A DNA stretch of 64,000 bases from Ornithinimicrobium laminariae. Its GTDB lineage: Bacteria; Actinomycetota; Actinomycetes; Actinomycetales; Dermatophilaceae. Below, piece by piece: positions 55,469-64,000 of the stretch (positions are counted from its first letter, which is position 1; each line of letters begins with the position of its first letter). The position numbers and the translations under genes were made by a program. Below the pieces are notes generated by a model. It was not told the DNA's origin, did no database searches, and saw nothing but the letters and a program-made list of their open reading frames with translations. The stretch lies in assembly GCF_019457945.1 (NCBI RefSeq), contig NZ_JAHZSU010000002.1, positions 248,001-312,000 of the forward strand. The letters are read 5' to 3'.

Positions 55469-56437
55469 TTAGCGAATCGAGGACGGAGCGCGAGGGCTGC
55501 TGACCGAGTCTGGCGCATCAGATGAGCGCGCTGACACCAGCAACCACACCGCATACCCAGCAGGTATGCCGACCAGGACCAGTGCCATACCCACCGTCAC
55601 TAGGTCTGAAGAGACCACTGACTGGCCGCGCCGAGCCTGCACGAAAACGGTCACCATGAGCCCGAAGTAGCCCAGTGCAGCAACAGCCACCACCCTTCGC
55701 TGCACCCGGTAGCTCATCACAAGCCGACCGCTGGCGACCAACCAGGCCACCATCAACCCAACCAGCGGGATCACCTGCAACGCGTGCAGGCCGATGAAGT
55801 GCGCCACCCGCATATCGCCCGTCTGCGTTGACCAACCCAGCAACGGCAGACCTGGCCCACCGTCGACGCCGCCAACACTGTGCGCACCGAGCACCGTCGC
55901 TCCGGCTTCAATCTGGCCCGGCTGAGGCGAGGTCATCGAGAATCCACTGACCGCGCCCATGAGCATCAGCACGACCCCCAATGTCATAGCCAAACCCACC
56001 GGGCCATCGAGCCGGCGCCTAGCCAAGATCAACCCAGCCATCGCCGTCACCACGGCAAACACCCCGACGCCAGCACCCATGATGCTGAACATCGCCCCAT
56101 CCCACGCGGTCGCGAAGTTGAAGTGTGAAGCCACCCCACGGCTTGCTTGCAGGGTGATGATCACGACCTCGACAATCATCGACCAGCCGAGGATTTCGAG
56201 CATCAGGCGCAACAACCGCCCGCGCTCAACGTGGTGATAGATCCACAGCAGCACGGGCGCGAACGCCACGAATGACATGGCGAACTTCATCGGCTTGTTC
56301 CAGACGGGCACGCCGTTAACCACTCGGTCGTCGACGACACCCAGCACCAGGGCGACGACCAGGATCACGACATTCACGACAAACAGCAACGAGATCGCGG
56401 GGCTGACCGACCAGGCGGAGCGCGCTAGTGATTTCAC
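55469..56437 (-). CDS. Polytopic membrane protein, TetR-linked
   Basis: A 322-residue protein with about eight helices ([34 protein letters not shown] and others). Charged loop residues [11 protein letters not shown] and [12 protein letters not shown] are unusual but no family was recognised. Starts at GTG 56437. It is divergent from a TetR gene, with two operators between, and precedes the lipid-kinase gene, so both may be controlled by that TetR. A C-terminal fragment of a second copy is at 52528. Confidence 0.78.
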   Translation of the reverse strand: MKSLARSAWSVSPAISLLFVVNVVILVVALVLGVVDDRVVNGVPVWNKPMKFAMSFVAFAPVLLWIYHHVERGRLLRLMLEILGWSMIVEVVIITLQASRGVASHFNFATAWDGAMFSIMGAGVGVFAVVTAMAGLILARRRLDGPVGLAMTLGVVLMLMGAVSGFSMTSPQPGQIEAGATVLGAHSVGGVDGGPGLPLLGWSTQTGDMRVAHFIGLHALQVIPLVGLMVAWLVASGRLVMSYRVQRRVVAVAALGYFGLMVTVFVQARRGQSVVSSDLVTVGMALVLVGIPAGYAVWLLVSARSSDAPDSVSSPRAPSSIR

Positions 56438-56509
56438 CAGGCCACCGCCGCGTCTACCGGAACGGTTGGAGCTGCATACACAACAATCATGATCCGACCC
56501 CTAATAGTG

Positions 56510-56549
56510 GTTAACGTTGTTAACTTCACGATAAGTTAACATCGTTAAC
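56510..56549. promoter_or_regulatory. Doubled TetR-type operator
   Basis: Two copies of GTTAAC-N3-GTTAAC (56510-56524 and 56535-56549), 25 bases apart. They lie between the divergent membrane-protein gene and tetR, and the second ends one base before the tetR ATG. No ribosome site precedes that ATG, so the tetR message may be nearly leaderless and its promoter covered by the operators. Confidence 0.75.
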
Positions 56550-56550
56550 T

Positions 56551-57255
56551 ATGCAAGAGTCTCGTTTAGCCCTCACCACAGACCGCATCGTGTCGGTATG
56601 CCGAGAGTTGCTGATTGAGGGAGGCCCGCCAGCCGTCGTGGTGCGTGAGGTCGCCCGACGACTGTCGGTCAGCGCCCCCGCGCTCTACAAACACGCGTCC
56701 GGTCGCGACGACCTGCTGACGCTGCTCATCGCTTCGCTTCAAGACGAGTTAGCCACCAACTGCGAGCAAGCCCGAGATGCGATCCCCGCCGATGACGCCC
56801 CCGCAAAACTCGGAGCCGCCACGGCAGCGTTCCGGTCATGGGCCCTGGCCAACCGCAGCGAGTTCGCCTTGATCTATGGGCAGCCCATCGCCGGCTACAG
56901 CGCGCCCGAAGACGGCCCGACCGTCGGCAGTTCGCTGCGGTTTGGCCGCGTCTTCGCTGAGATTTATGGGCAATTGCTGCGTGACGGTCGACTGCGAATG
57001 CCCGACGAGACGGATCTACCCGAGGGCTTCGAGCGGACGCTAGTGCATAGCCCGCTGCCGCCTGATCAGCAATTCCCGCCTGCCGCTGTCTACCAATTCG
57101 CAATGGGCTTCCAGCGGATGCTTGGCCTGATCAGCGTTGAGGTGGCTGGCCATCTCGGTTGGGCGATGACCAGCAGCGATGTCTTCGCACAACGGCAACT
57201 TGAGGATCTCGCGGGTGAGCTCATTCTGCCCAAGCCCAAGGGCCCCTCCGCCTAA
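56551..57255 (+). CDS. TetR-family regulator with TetR_C_33-type domain
   Basis: A 234-residue regulator. The N-terminal HTH is LTTDRIVSVCRELLIEGGPPAVVVREVARRLSVSAPALYKHASGRDDLLTLLI; the C-terminal ligand domain has WALANRSEFALIYGQPIAGYSAP, typical of the WHG/TetR_C_33 group found next to membrane proteins in actinobacteria. It probably represses itself and the divergent gene through the two operators. Confidence 0.9.
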   Translation: MQESRLALTTDRIVSVCRELLIEGGPPAVVVREVARRLSVSAPALYKHASGRDDLLTLLIASLQDELATNCEQARDAIPADDAPAKLGAATAAFRSWALANRSEFALIYGQPIAGYSAPEDGPTVGSSLRFGRVFAEIYGQLLRDGRLRMPDETDLPEGFERTLVHSPLPPDQQFPPAAVYQFAMGFQRMLGLISVEVAGHLGWAMTSSDVFAQRQLEDLAGELILPKPKGPSA

Positions 57256-57296
57256 TTCGCTGCCAGCAATCAGCAATCAGCAGAAGGTTGTGGCCA

Positions 57297-58106
57297 TCAG
57301 CCTCGGATAATGAGCATGATCACATTCAGGACAGCCAGCGCGATCGCCGCTACGAACGGTGTCTTCCCACTGCCCTTCCAAGCAATCACTGCTAGTACAG
57401 CGCTAGCGAGCAGAACAGCCGCTGACCACATCACAGGCAAAGCGGGAGGTGCGAACACCACGATCACCGAGCCTTCAAAGAGCAACAGTGCGGCCAATAA
57501 CCGGGTGCGCGCTTCCCCAATCCGGTGCGGCAACCCCCGCACCCCCATCGCTTCGTCGTCGGCTAGGTCCGGCAGCACGTTGAGCAGGTGAGCCCCGACC
57601 CCCAGCAAGGCGCCGACGATCATCATCCAGTAGGGCGGCATACCTGCCCCCATCCCCAACCATGCCACCGCAGGTAAGACACCGAACGCCAGCGCATAGG
57701 GCAACCAAGACCAGGCCGTGCGTTTGAGCCAGAAGTTGTAGGCCAGCCCCGAGCCGACACCCAGACTCAAATGCAGGGCTGCGGCGGGAAGCGAAGCGAG
57801 CAGCGAGGTGATGACCGTCACCGCTGCGGCAACAATCGAGGCAACCCGCACTGACCTAACACCGACATCACCCTGGGCCAGCGGCTTGTCGGCCCGGCCC
57901 ACCGCACGGTCGCGCTCGGTGTCGATGAGGTCGTTAGACCAGCCAATAACGAGCTGGCCAGCAAAGACCGCGAACACCACGACAAGGCCATCAACCCAGG
58001 CACCCCCGGCACCGACGACTAATCCAACGGTGAGCACCGTGACTGCCGCGGTCGGCAAGGGGTGGGCTGACTTGATCAGGCTCAAAGTCACCTGGCGTGC
58101 TGTCAT
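57297..58106 (-). CDS. UbiA-family prenyltransferase
   Basis: A 269-residue intramembrane enzyme with eight or nine helices and the two Asp-rich motifs that bind prenyl diphosphate: NDLIDTERDRAVGRADKPLA and DLADDEAMGVRGLPHRIG. It would attach a prenyl chain to an aromatic acceptor. It is divergent from the type III PKS with a 50-base gap, suggesting that the two act in one pathway, perhaps prenylating the PKS product. Confidence 0.9.
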   Translation of the reverse strand: MTARQVTLSLIKSAHPLPTAAVTVLTVGLVVGAGGAWVDGLVVVFAVFAGQLVIGWSNDLIDTERDRAVGRADKPLAQGDVGVRSVRVASIVAAAVTVITSLLASLPAAALHLSLGVGSGLAYNFWLKRTAWSWLPYALAFGVLPAVAWLGMGAGMPPYWMMIVGALLGVGAHLLNVLPDLADDEAMGVRGLPHRIGEARTRLLAALLLFEGSVIVVFAPPALPVMWSAAVLLASAVLAVIAWKGSGKTPFVAAIALAVLNVIMLIIRG

Positions 58107-58158
58107 ATCGGCAGCCTACGGAAGGCGCACTGCCCTACGTTTCCGTAGGGTGATCACT

Positions 58159-59235
58159 GTGTCCATTATTGCTGGCGTCCGCGGCGTCCTTCCTCCCCAC
58201 CGATACGCCCAGGCGGATCTCACCGAGATGATCGCTGACCTCGTCGGCCTTCCTGAGCGGATGCTCCCCCAGCTGCACCGAATCCATCAAAACGCTGGCG
58301 TCGAGTTTCGACATCTAGCCCTACCAGCGCAGAGCTATGCAGAGATCGGTTCGGATTTCGGCCAGTCGAATGATGCGTTCATTCAGCACGGCACTGACCT
58401 GGCTGCACGGGCCGTGGAAGGCGCGCTGCACGAGGCGGGCGTCGATGCCCAAGATGTAGATCTCATCTTTGCGACCACGGTCACCGGTCTAGCGGTCCCC
58501 TCAATTGATGCCCGGCTCATGGGTTTGTTGCCGCTGCGACCCGACATCAAACGAGTCCCGGTGGTTGGGCTGGGTTGTGTGGGTGGCGCCGCCGGTATTG
58601 CTCGAGTCCACGATTACCTTCTGGGACATCCCGATGATGTTGCTGTGCTGCTCTCGGTTGAGTTGTGCAGCCTCACGCTGCAGCGCGATGACACCTCTGC
58701 GGCAAACCTTGTCGCTAGCGGGTTGTTCGGTGACGGTGGCGCCGCTGTCGTGTTGTTGGGTGAGCGTGCCGCAATGCGTCGCGCCGTCTCGATGCCCCGA
58801 GTGATCGCGACCCAAAGCCGGTTCTACCCCGACACCGAGACCGCGATGGGATGGGACATTCGAGCGACCGGCTTGAAGATCGTGCTCGGCGCGGAGGTGC
58901 CAGACCTGGTTCGCTCCAACGTCGGTGCAGATGTGGATGGCTTCTTAGCCAGCCATAGCCTCAGCCGAAGCGACATCGGTTGGTATGTCGCCCACCCCGG
59001 CGGGCCTAAGGTCTTGGACGCTTTGGCCGAGGCGCTAGACATACCGGCGAGCGCGCTGGCCGTCACCTGGCGCTCCCTCGAGCAGATCGGCAATCTGTCA
59101 TCATCATCGGTGCTGCATGTGCTTGCTGACACCCTTCGCGATCATCCGCCGGCAGCGGGTAGTTACGGGCTATTGCTGGCTATGGGGCCCGGATTCTGCC
59201 TGGAAATGGTGCTGCTTCAGGCGCCGGAGAACTAA
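58159..59235 (+). CDS. Type III polyketide synthase (alkylresorcinol-type)
   Basis: A 358-residue chalcone-synthase-like enzyme that extends an acyl starter with malonyl-CoA. The triad is Cys140 (VGLGCVGGAAG), His279 (VAHPGGPKVLDAL) and Asn312 (QIGNLSSSSVL). GTG at 58159 was chosen for the AGGG ribosome site; GTG 58150 would add 3 residues. Next genes encode a methyltransferase and a flavoprotein, the order of the Streptomyces srsABC operon, whose products are methylated, hydroxylated phenolic lipids. This matches that pathway by context. Confidence 0.92.
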   Translation: MSIIAGVRGVLPPHRYAQADLTEMIADLVGLPERMLPQLHRIHQNAGVEFRHLALPAQSYAEIGSDFGQSNDAFIQHGTDLAARAVEGALHEAGVDAQDVDLIFATTVTGLAVPSIDARLMGLLPLRPDIKRVPVVGLGCVGGAAGIARVHDYLLGHPDDVAVLLSVELCSLTLQRDDTSAANLVASGLFGDGGAAVVLLGERAAMRRAVSMPRVIATQSRFYPDTETAMGWDIRATGLKIVLGAEVPDLVRSNVGADVDGFLASHSLSRSDIGWYVAHPGGPKVLDALAEALDIPASALAVTWRSLEQIGNLSSSSVLHVLADTLRDHPPAAGSYGLLLAMGPGFCLEMVLLQAPEN

Positions 59236-59239
59236 CCCG

Positions 59240-59758
59240 ATGGACTCTTTGAGTTGGTTTGCCGTCTTGCTCGGCCTCGTGGTGCTCGAACGGCTGCTTG
59301 AGTTGATTTTGTCTAAGCGTCACGCCGCATGGGCGCTGAGTCAGGGTGGGGTTGAGTATGGACGGGGCCACTATCCGCCGATGGTCGTGCTGCATACCGC
59401 ACTCTTGCTCGCTGCGTTCGGCGAAGCCTGGCTGTCCGACCGGCCGTTTCTGCCTTGGCTTGGGTGGTCGATGCTGGTTGTCGTGCTGGCGGCACAAGGG
59501 CTGCGTTGGTGGTGCATCGCCACCCTGGGGCGTCAGTGGAACACGCGGGTTATCGTCGTTCCCGGTTTGCGACTGGTCAAACGTGGCCCCTACCGCTTCC
59601 TAAGCCACCCCAACTACCTCGCTGTCGTCGCAGAGGGAATTGCCCTGCCATTGGTGCACACTTCGTGGCTGACCGCGCTGGTCTTCACCGCACTGAACGC
59701 CTGGCTGCTTACGGTGCGCATCCGCACCGAGGACGCAGCGCTGGCTAGCGTGCGGTGA
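59240..59758 (+). CDS. ICMT-family methyltransferase (SrsB-like)
   Basis: A 172-residue membrane methyltransferase with four or so helices and the family C-terminal motif PYRFLSHPNYLAVVAEG. In srs-type clusters this enzyme methylates the phenolic lipid, not a prenylated protein. ATG 59240 was chosen because it follows the PKS stop by 4 bases; the upstream frame to 59117 lies inside the PKS gene. It shares a stop-start overlap (TGATG) with the next gene. Confidence 0.88.
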   Translation: MDSLSWFAVLLGLVVLERLLELILSKRHAAWALSQGGVEYGRGHYPPMVVLHTALLLAAFGEAWLSDRPFLPWLGWSMLVVVLAAQGLRWWCIATLGRQWNTRVIVVPGLRLVKRGPYRFLSHPNYLAVVAEGIALPLVHTSWLTALVFTALNAWLLTVRIRTEDAALASVR

Positions 59759-60801
59759 TGGATGCCGACATCGTCGTGATCGGCGGTGGCCCGGTGGGGA
59801 TGGTCGCCGCTTTGTATGCCGCTCGCGCCGGTCTGTCTGTCGTCGTGCTGGAGCCTCGTCCCGCACCGCACGACAAAGCTTGCGGCGAGGGGCTGATGCC
59901 AGGAGCGCTGCTGGCCTTGCACGATCTTGGTGTTGATCCGCCTGGCAGGGCTTTGCGGGGTATCGAGTACATCGATGGTCGGCGGTCGGTTAGCGCAGAC
60001 TTCTCTGGGCCCGCGGGCAGAGGTGTGCGACGCACAGCCCTACACCAGGAATTGCGCGCGGCGCTGGAGATCGCCGAGATATCGGTGATCCCCGGGACCG
60101 CCGCGGGTGTTGAGCAGGATGCAGACTCGGTTCAGGTAGTCATCAGCGGATCGAAGCAAGGTCTGGTCTGCCGCTATGTGCTTGCGGCCGACGGCTTGCA
60201 CTCCCCGACGCGGAGGCGTCTCGGCCTTCAAGCCAAAGCGCCCAGTGTTCGGCGGTACGGCCTGCGACAGCACTTCCGAGTGGCTCCGTGGAACGATTGC
60301 GTGGAGGTTTATTGGGCAGCCTCGGCGGAGGCGTATGTGACGCCGGTGGCCGAGGACGTCGTGGGTGTTGCTGTGCTCACCACCCGACGTGGGGCTTTCG
60401 ATGAGCACCTAGCCGATTTCCCGCACCTAGCCGAGCGCCTCACAGGAGCAACCCCTGCCTCCGACATCTTGGGCGCAGGCCCGTTGGCTCAGCGGGTCAC
60501 GTCCCGTGTCTGCGGCCGGATCTTGCTGGTCGGTGACGCCGGTGGCTACGTCGACGCGCTCACCGGAGAGGGGCTGGCGGTCGGCTTCGCCCAGGCAGAG
60601 GTCGCGGTGCAAGCCGTCCTCTTGGACCGGCCCGCGGCATACCCTCGCTGGGCACAGAAGGTGACGTGGCGCAGCACGGCGCTAACTCGCGGGCTGCTGG
60701 TCGCCACCCAACCGACATGGGGACGTCGCGTGACTCTACGTGCGGCGGTGGCCATGCCAGGTGCTTTTCGCGCCGCAGTCTCGGTGCTTGCGCGCAGTTA
60801 A
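59758..60801 (+). CDS. FAD-dependent oxygenase (SrsC-like)
   Basis: A 347-residue flavoprotein. FAD motif VVIGGGPVGMVAALYAARAG is near the start, followed by ACGEGLMPGAL and, later, the second FAD motif LLVGDAGGYVDALTGEGL. It resembles geranylgeranyl-reductase and aromatic-hydroxylase members and fits the ring hydroxylase of srs-type clusters. ATG 59758 overlaps the previous stop by one base; GTG 59755 is possible. Confidence 0.9.
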   Translation: MDADIVVIGGGPVGMVAALYAARAGLSVVVLEPRPAPHDKACGEGLMPGALLALHDLGVDPPGRALRGIEYIDGRRSVSADFSGPAGRGVRRTALHQELRAALEIAEISVIPGTAAGVEQDADSVQVVISGSKQGLVCRYVLAADGLHSPTRRRLGLQAKAPSVRRYGLRQHFRVAPWNDCVEVYWAASAEAYVTPVAEDVVGVAVLTTRRGAFDEHLADFPHLAERLTGATPASDILGAGPLAQRVTSRVCGRILLVGDAGGYVDALTGEGLAVGFAQAEVAVQAVLLDRPAAYPRWAQKVTWRSTALTRGLLVATQPTWGRRVTLRAAVAMPGAFRAAVSVLARS

Positions 60802-60817
60802 GCCCAGTCCCTCCAGA

Positions 60818-62317
60818 TCAGTTCACGAAGTCCTTTTGTCGGATCAAGAAGAAGCACAAGACAGCAGCAACGAACGCAGTGACAGCGGCGATCAGGGTGA
60901 TCTGATTTAACGCGTCGACAAACCCAATGGTGGCGACTTGCTCGATCAGGTCCTTTGCGCCATCTGGTGCCATTTGCACGACGCGTTCGATCTGCCCGCC
61001 AGTGACAGCAGCTGAGATCTGATCAGCTTGATCGGCCGCCGGGGTGCCAGCCAGTTCGTTGCTGATGTCGATCGTGACGACCCGACTAAAGATGGAGCCC
61101 AAGGCTGCGATACCCGTGGCGATGCCCACTTGGCGAAACGTTGAGTTGGCCCCCGAGGCCATACCGGCACGCTCTGTGGCCACCACCCCAACCGCGGTCG
61201 ATGCCAACGGCACGTTGATCATTCCAATAGCGACACCGCAGACCAGCAACCCGGGGATCAACACACTCCACGTGCTCTCTGGGGTGATTAGCAACAACAG
61301 GCTCAGGCCAACACCCAAGATCGCAAACCCGGGCGCGATCAACCATTTGGTTGGCACCTTGCTGGTCAGTCGGCCGGCAACAGTAGCGGCGATAAAGGAG
61401 GCACCCGACAGGAACAGCAGCCGAACCCCAGCCTCGACAGCTGAGTAGCCAAGCACGTTCTGCAGATAGATGACGAGGTAGGCCAGCAGGGAAAAGATTG
61501 ATCCCGAGACCGCGAAGGCAGCGATGAGCCCACCGACGAATGTGGGCTTGCGCAGCAAGCTCAGATCAAACATTGACTGCTTCTGTTTAGCCTGGCTCAG
61601 CACAAAGAGTCCTAACAGCACGGCCGATCCGGCCAGGCAGGCGAGGATCAATGAGTCCGTCCAGCCTCGAATGCCGGCTTCGATCAGGCCATAGACGAGC
61701 GAAGCCAACGCGGCGCTAAAGGTGACGAAGCCGATCCAGTCAGGTTTGCCTGCGTTCGGGTCGCGAGATTCGTCGACCTTGAAGACCACCACCAAGATCG
61801 CGCCAATGCAGATCGGCAGATTGACCCAAAAGATCCAGCGCCACGACAGCCCTGTTGTGAGCACGCCCCCTAGGACCGGGCCCAGTGCGGTTGCAACGCC
61901 GGTGACTGCGCCGAAGACACCGAAGGCCATGCCCCGCTCGCGGCCTGAGAAGGTCGCTGCCAAAATTGCGAGCGCCGTCGCAAACATCGCCGCGCCACCG
62001 ATCCCCTGCGCTCCTCGGGCCAGGGTCAACGAGAGGATATTGGGCGCCAAGCCGCAGGCCAGCGACGCTAACCCAAACATGGCTACCCCAATCGCGAAAA
62101 CCCGCTTGCGGCCATACAGGTCAGCGAGCGACCCCGCAGTAAGCACAAGGGCGGCCAGCACCAGGGCATAGGAGTCGATGACCCACTGCAGATCAGATAG
62201 CGAAGCATCCAAGTCACGCTGAATGTCTGGCAGGGCAACATTGACGATGGTGACATCGAGAAGAAGCACGAACAAGCCTGTGCAGACTGCAATCAACGTC
62301 CACCATTTAGTTGCCAC
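60818..62317 (-). CDS. MFS exporter of the DHA2 (14-helix) family
   Basis: A 499-residue transporter. Family signs are LDVTIVNVALPDIQRDL near residue 20-36, LAGSLADLYGRKRVF-like ADLYGRKR in the first loop, ALGPVLGGVLTTGLSWRWIFWVNLP (motif C), and about 14 hydrophobic helices. It likely exports drugs or lipophilic compounds by proton antiport. It converges on the phenolic-lipid cluster; a link is possible but unproven. Confidence 0.93.
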   Translation of the reverse strand: MATKWWTLIAVCTGLFVLLLDVTIVNVALPDIQRDLDASLSDLQWVIDSYALVLAALVLTAGSLADLYGRKRVFAIGVAMFGLASLACGLAPNILSLTLARGAQGIGGAAMFATALAILAATFSGRERGMAFGVFGAVTGVATALGPVLGGVLTTGLSWRWIFWVNLPICIGAILVVVFKVDESRDPNAGKPDWIGFVTFSAALASLVYGLIEAGIRGWTDSLILACLAGSAVLLGLFVLSQAKQKQSMFDLSLLRKPTFVGGLIAAFAVSGSIFSLLAYLVIYLQNVLGYSAVEAGVRLLFLSGASFIAATVAGRLTSKVPTKWLIAPGFAILGVGLSLLLLITPESTWSVLIPGLLVCGVAIGMINVPLASTAVGVVATERAGMASGANSTFRQVGIATGIAALGSIFSRVVTIDISNELAGTPAADQADQISAAVTGGQIERVVQMAPDGAKDLIEQVATIGFVDALNQITLIAAVTAFVAAVLCFFLIRQKDFVN

Positions 62318-62447
62318 CCGGAGAGCATACGTAGACCGTCATATGGCGACGCACCGACCTCTGAGCGCGGACGCGTTGCCGTGGGGTGAGCACGCCAGTC
62401 TCTGCCCGACACCAACGAATCCCGCCCAATCTGGGAAGATCAACCAC

Positions 62448-63113
62448 ATGACGGCGACGAGCAGAGATCACAGCGTCCACGTCACGGACGAACGAATCAA
62501 TACCATTTCCCACCTGGTGGGTGCCTGCTTCGCGGTCCTTGGTGCGGCCCTGCTGATCACGCAGGCAGCAGCCGATGGTGACCCGTGGAAGATCGTTGGT
62601 GTCAGCATCTACAGCGCCTCGTTGATCACCCTTTTTGTCTGCAGCACCCTGCACCACGGGCTCGATCGCGGACCGCTCGTCAACGACATCTTGCGCACCC
62701 TGGACTACACGTCCGTGTTCTTTTTGATCGCCGGCACGGTCACGCCTATCGTGCTGGTCTTGGTGCGAGATCCGTTTGGCTGGGCTGTGTTGGGTGCCGT
62801 GTGGTTTGTCGCAATTGCCGGGATCGTCGGACGTTCGGTATGGCGCGATGTGCCTAAGTGGGTCACGAATACCTTGTTTATCGTGCTGGGCTGGATGCCC
62901 TCGGTCTTGGTTTTCAGCGGCGTTGACCTGCCAGTCGGCGCGCTGGCGCTGATGGCTGCCGGTGGCCTGTTCTACAGCGTCGGCTTCGTCATCTTCATCA
63001 TCGAAAAGCCCAACCCAATCCCGGGTGTATTTGGCTTCCACGAGATCTGGCATCTGCTCGTGTTGATCGCCTCAGCGCTGCAATACGTGATGATCTACGT
63101 CTACGTCCTCTGA
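62448..63113 (+). CDS. Hemolysin III/TrhA (PAQR-like) membrane protein
   Basis: A 221-residue protein with seven helices. Motifs INTISHLVGACFAVLGAALL, STLHHGL, LDYTSVFFLIAGTVTPI and FGFHEIWHLLVLIAS keep the His/Asp residues expected of the PAQR/TrhA zinc site. Family members are linked to membrane energetics and are usually not hemolysins. ATG 62448 was chosen; the frame upstream to 62223 overlaps the MFS gene. Confidence 0.92.
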   Translation: MTATSRDHSVHVTDERINTISHLVGACFAVLGAALLITQAAADGDPWKIVGVSIYSASLITLFVCSTLHHGLDRGPLVNDILRTLDYTSVFFLIAGTVTPIVLVLVRDPFGWAVLGAVWFVAIAGIVGRSVWRDVPKWVTNTLFIVLGWMPSVLVFSGVDLPVGALALMAAGGLFYSVGFVIFIIEKPNPIPGVFGFHEIWHLLVLIASALQYVMIYVYVL

Positions 63114-63134
63114 GCAATCGACACAGGAGTCACC

Positions 63135-63488
63135 ATGGCCGGCCACCGCATTTTCACCACCAGCTTTGCCAGCATCTACCCGCACTACGTGGCCAAGGCT
63201 GAGCGCAAGGGCCACACCAAGGCTGAGGTCGACCAAGTCATCACTTGGCTGACCGGGTATGACGACGCGGGCCTGGCCAAGACGCTCACCGACGAGGTCG
63301 ACATGGAGACCTTCTTTGCCCAGTCGCCACAGATGAACCCCAACGCCAGCCTGATCACCGGGTCGATCTGTGGCCACAAGGTTCAAGAAATCGAAGACCC
63401 GTTGATGCAAAAGATCCGCTACATGGACAAATTGGTCGACGAGGTCGCTAAAGGCAAAAAGATGACCTCGATCCTGCGCAGCAGCTGA
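63135..63488 (+). CDS. DUF2200 protein
   Basis: A 117-residue soluble protein with the DUF2200 blocks FTTSFASIYPHYVAKAERKG, EVDQVITWLTGYD and IRYMDKLVDEVAKGKKMTSIL. The family has no established role. It lies 21 bases after the TrhA gene and 5 bases before the GyrI-like gene, so these probably form one operon. Confidence 0.9.
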   Translation: MAGHRIFTTSFASIYPHYVAKAERKGHTKAEVDQVITWLTGYDDAGLAKTLTDEVDMETFFAQSPQMNPNASLITGSICGHKVQEIEDPLMQKIRYMDKLVDEVAKGKKMTSILRSS

Positions 63489-63493
63489 CCCTC

Positions 63494-64000
63494 ATGGACG
63501 CAACTAGCCCCAAGGTCGATTTCAAAAAACAGATCCCCACCTATGCCGCGAAGCAGGGCAAGTTCGATGTCGTCGAAGTGCCTGCCATGCAGTTCTTGAT
63601 GATTGATGGGCACGGCGATCCCAACACGGCCACCGAATACCAAGACGCCCTGACGACGCTCTATCCGCTCGCATACGCGTTGAAGTTCCTCAGCAAAAAG
63701 GAGTTCGTCCGTGACTACGTGGTGCCACCGCTTGAGGGGCTTTGGTGGGCCGAGGACATGAGCACCTTCACTGAGGCGCGAGACAAGTCGCAGTGGGCCT
63801 GGACGATGATGATCATGACTCCTGACTGGATTACCTCTGATCACCTCCGAACGGCTCGCGCAGCGGTCGAGCGCAAAGGCGGCGAACCAGCCCTAGACAA
63901 ACTTCGCCTTGAAACGCTCGACGAGGGGCTGGCCGTACAGACCCTCCACATCGGCCCGTATGACGCGGAGGGGCCAGTCCTCGAAACGCTGCACAACGAC
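63494..64000 (+). CDS. GyrI-like small-molecule-binding protein (cut by window end)
   Basis: From ATG 63494 the frame is open to the window end (169 codons). It shows the GyrI-like layout: strands in FDVVEVPAMQFLMIDGHGDP, the helix EYQDALTTLYPLAYALKF, then PLEGLWW and LHIGPYDAEGPVL. The C-terminus is outside the window. Such proteins bind hydrophobic ligands; the ligand here is unknown. Confidence 0.85.
   Translation, partial: MDATSPKVDFKKQIPTYAAKQGKFDVVEVPAMQFLMIDGHGDPNTATEYQDALTTLYPLAYALKFLSKKEFVRDYVVPPLEGLWWAEDMSTFTEARDKSQWAWTMMIMTPDWITSDHLRTARAAVERKGGEPALDKLRLETLDEGLAVQTLHIGPYDAEGPVLETLHND

Noticed and set aside
1..64000. CRISPR arrays, rRNA genes or an origin of replication
   Set aside because: No regularly spaced short repeats, rRNA-like segments or DnaA-box clusters were noticed on reading. 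A computed search could still find weak ones.

Overview
The window looks like chromosome from a high-GC, mycothiol-producing actinobacterium, probably a member of the Micrococcales or a relative; that placement is inference. The support is mshA and mshD, carD, SenX3-RegX3, a Septum_form lipoprotein pair, the two-domain MutT1-type hydrolase beside ppk, and gene orders also found in mycobacteria (mshA - YbjN - gpm - senX3 - regX3, and GlnR-like regulator - mshD - pst).

Region by region. 1-6.5 kb: the end of a hybrid histidine kinase, then carD-ispD-ispF (ispD seems to start at CTG), a lipoprotein, phoU and senX3-regX3. 6.5-22 kb: housekeeping genes for glycolysis (gpm), mycothiol (mshA, mshD), tRNA proofreading (dtd), asparaginase, a beta-keto acid cleavage enzyme, ygfZ/fur, an LCP cell-wall ligase, nitrobindin, ppk and a Nudix hydrolase. 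21.8-22.9 kb: a DUF559 nuclease-like gene flanked by two inverted copies of a 65-bp hairpin element. 22.9-27.2 kb: pstSCAB with a three-unit PHO box. 27.3-43.2 kb: treYZ, a VanZ-like protein, two Septum_form lipoproteins, a DUF3516 helicase, a trypsin-like protease next to a tiny Cys/His protein, an ABC exporter with its GntR regulator, a YeiH-type membrane protein, a zinc alcohol dehydrogenase and a DUF998 protein.

43.3-56.4 kb is a variable region. It opens with tRNA-Lys, whose 3' end is repeated 4.16 kb downstream. The segment between the repeats holds decayed relaxase, IS481 transposase and PIN toxin genes plus an intact HTH antitoxin-like gene and a DUF5343-like gene. Just outside it is a lower-GC, two-gene operon: an Abi/UG-type reverse transcriptase with an FNDD active site, translationally coupled to a HEPN-type protein. 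This is the best candidate for an undescribed defence system. Beyond it, a diacylglycerol-kinase gene and a membrane-protein gene occur twice, once intact and once decayed, with a DUF6308 gene inserted in the decayed copy and an amber-interrupted DUF1254/1214 gene between the two.

56.5-64 kb: a TetR regulator with doubled operators, a phenolic-lipid type cluster (type III PKS, ICMT-like methyltransferase, flavoprotein oxygenase and a divergent UbiA prenyltransferase), an MFS exporter, a hemolysin-III protein, DUF2200 and a GyrI-like protein cut by the window end.

Phosphate sensing links several blocks: PHO-box-like repeats lie in the phoU/senX3 intergenic region and upstream of pstS, so SenX3-RegX3 probably controls itself and the pst transporter, with ppk as the polyphosphate store.
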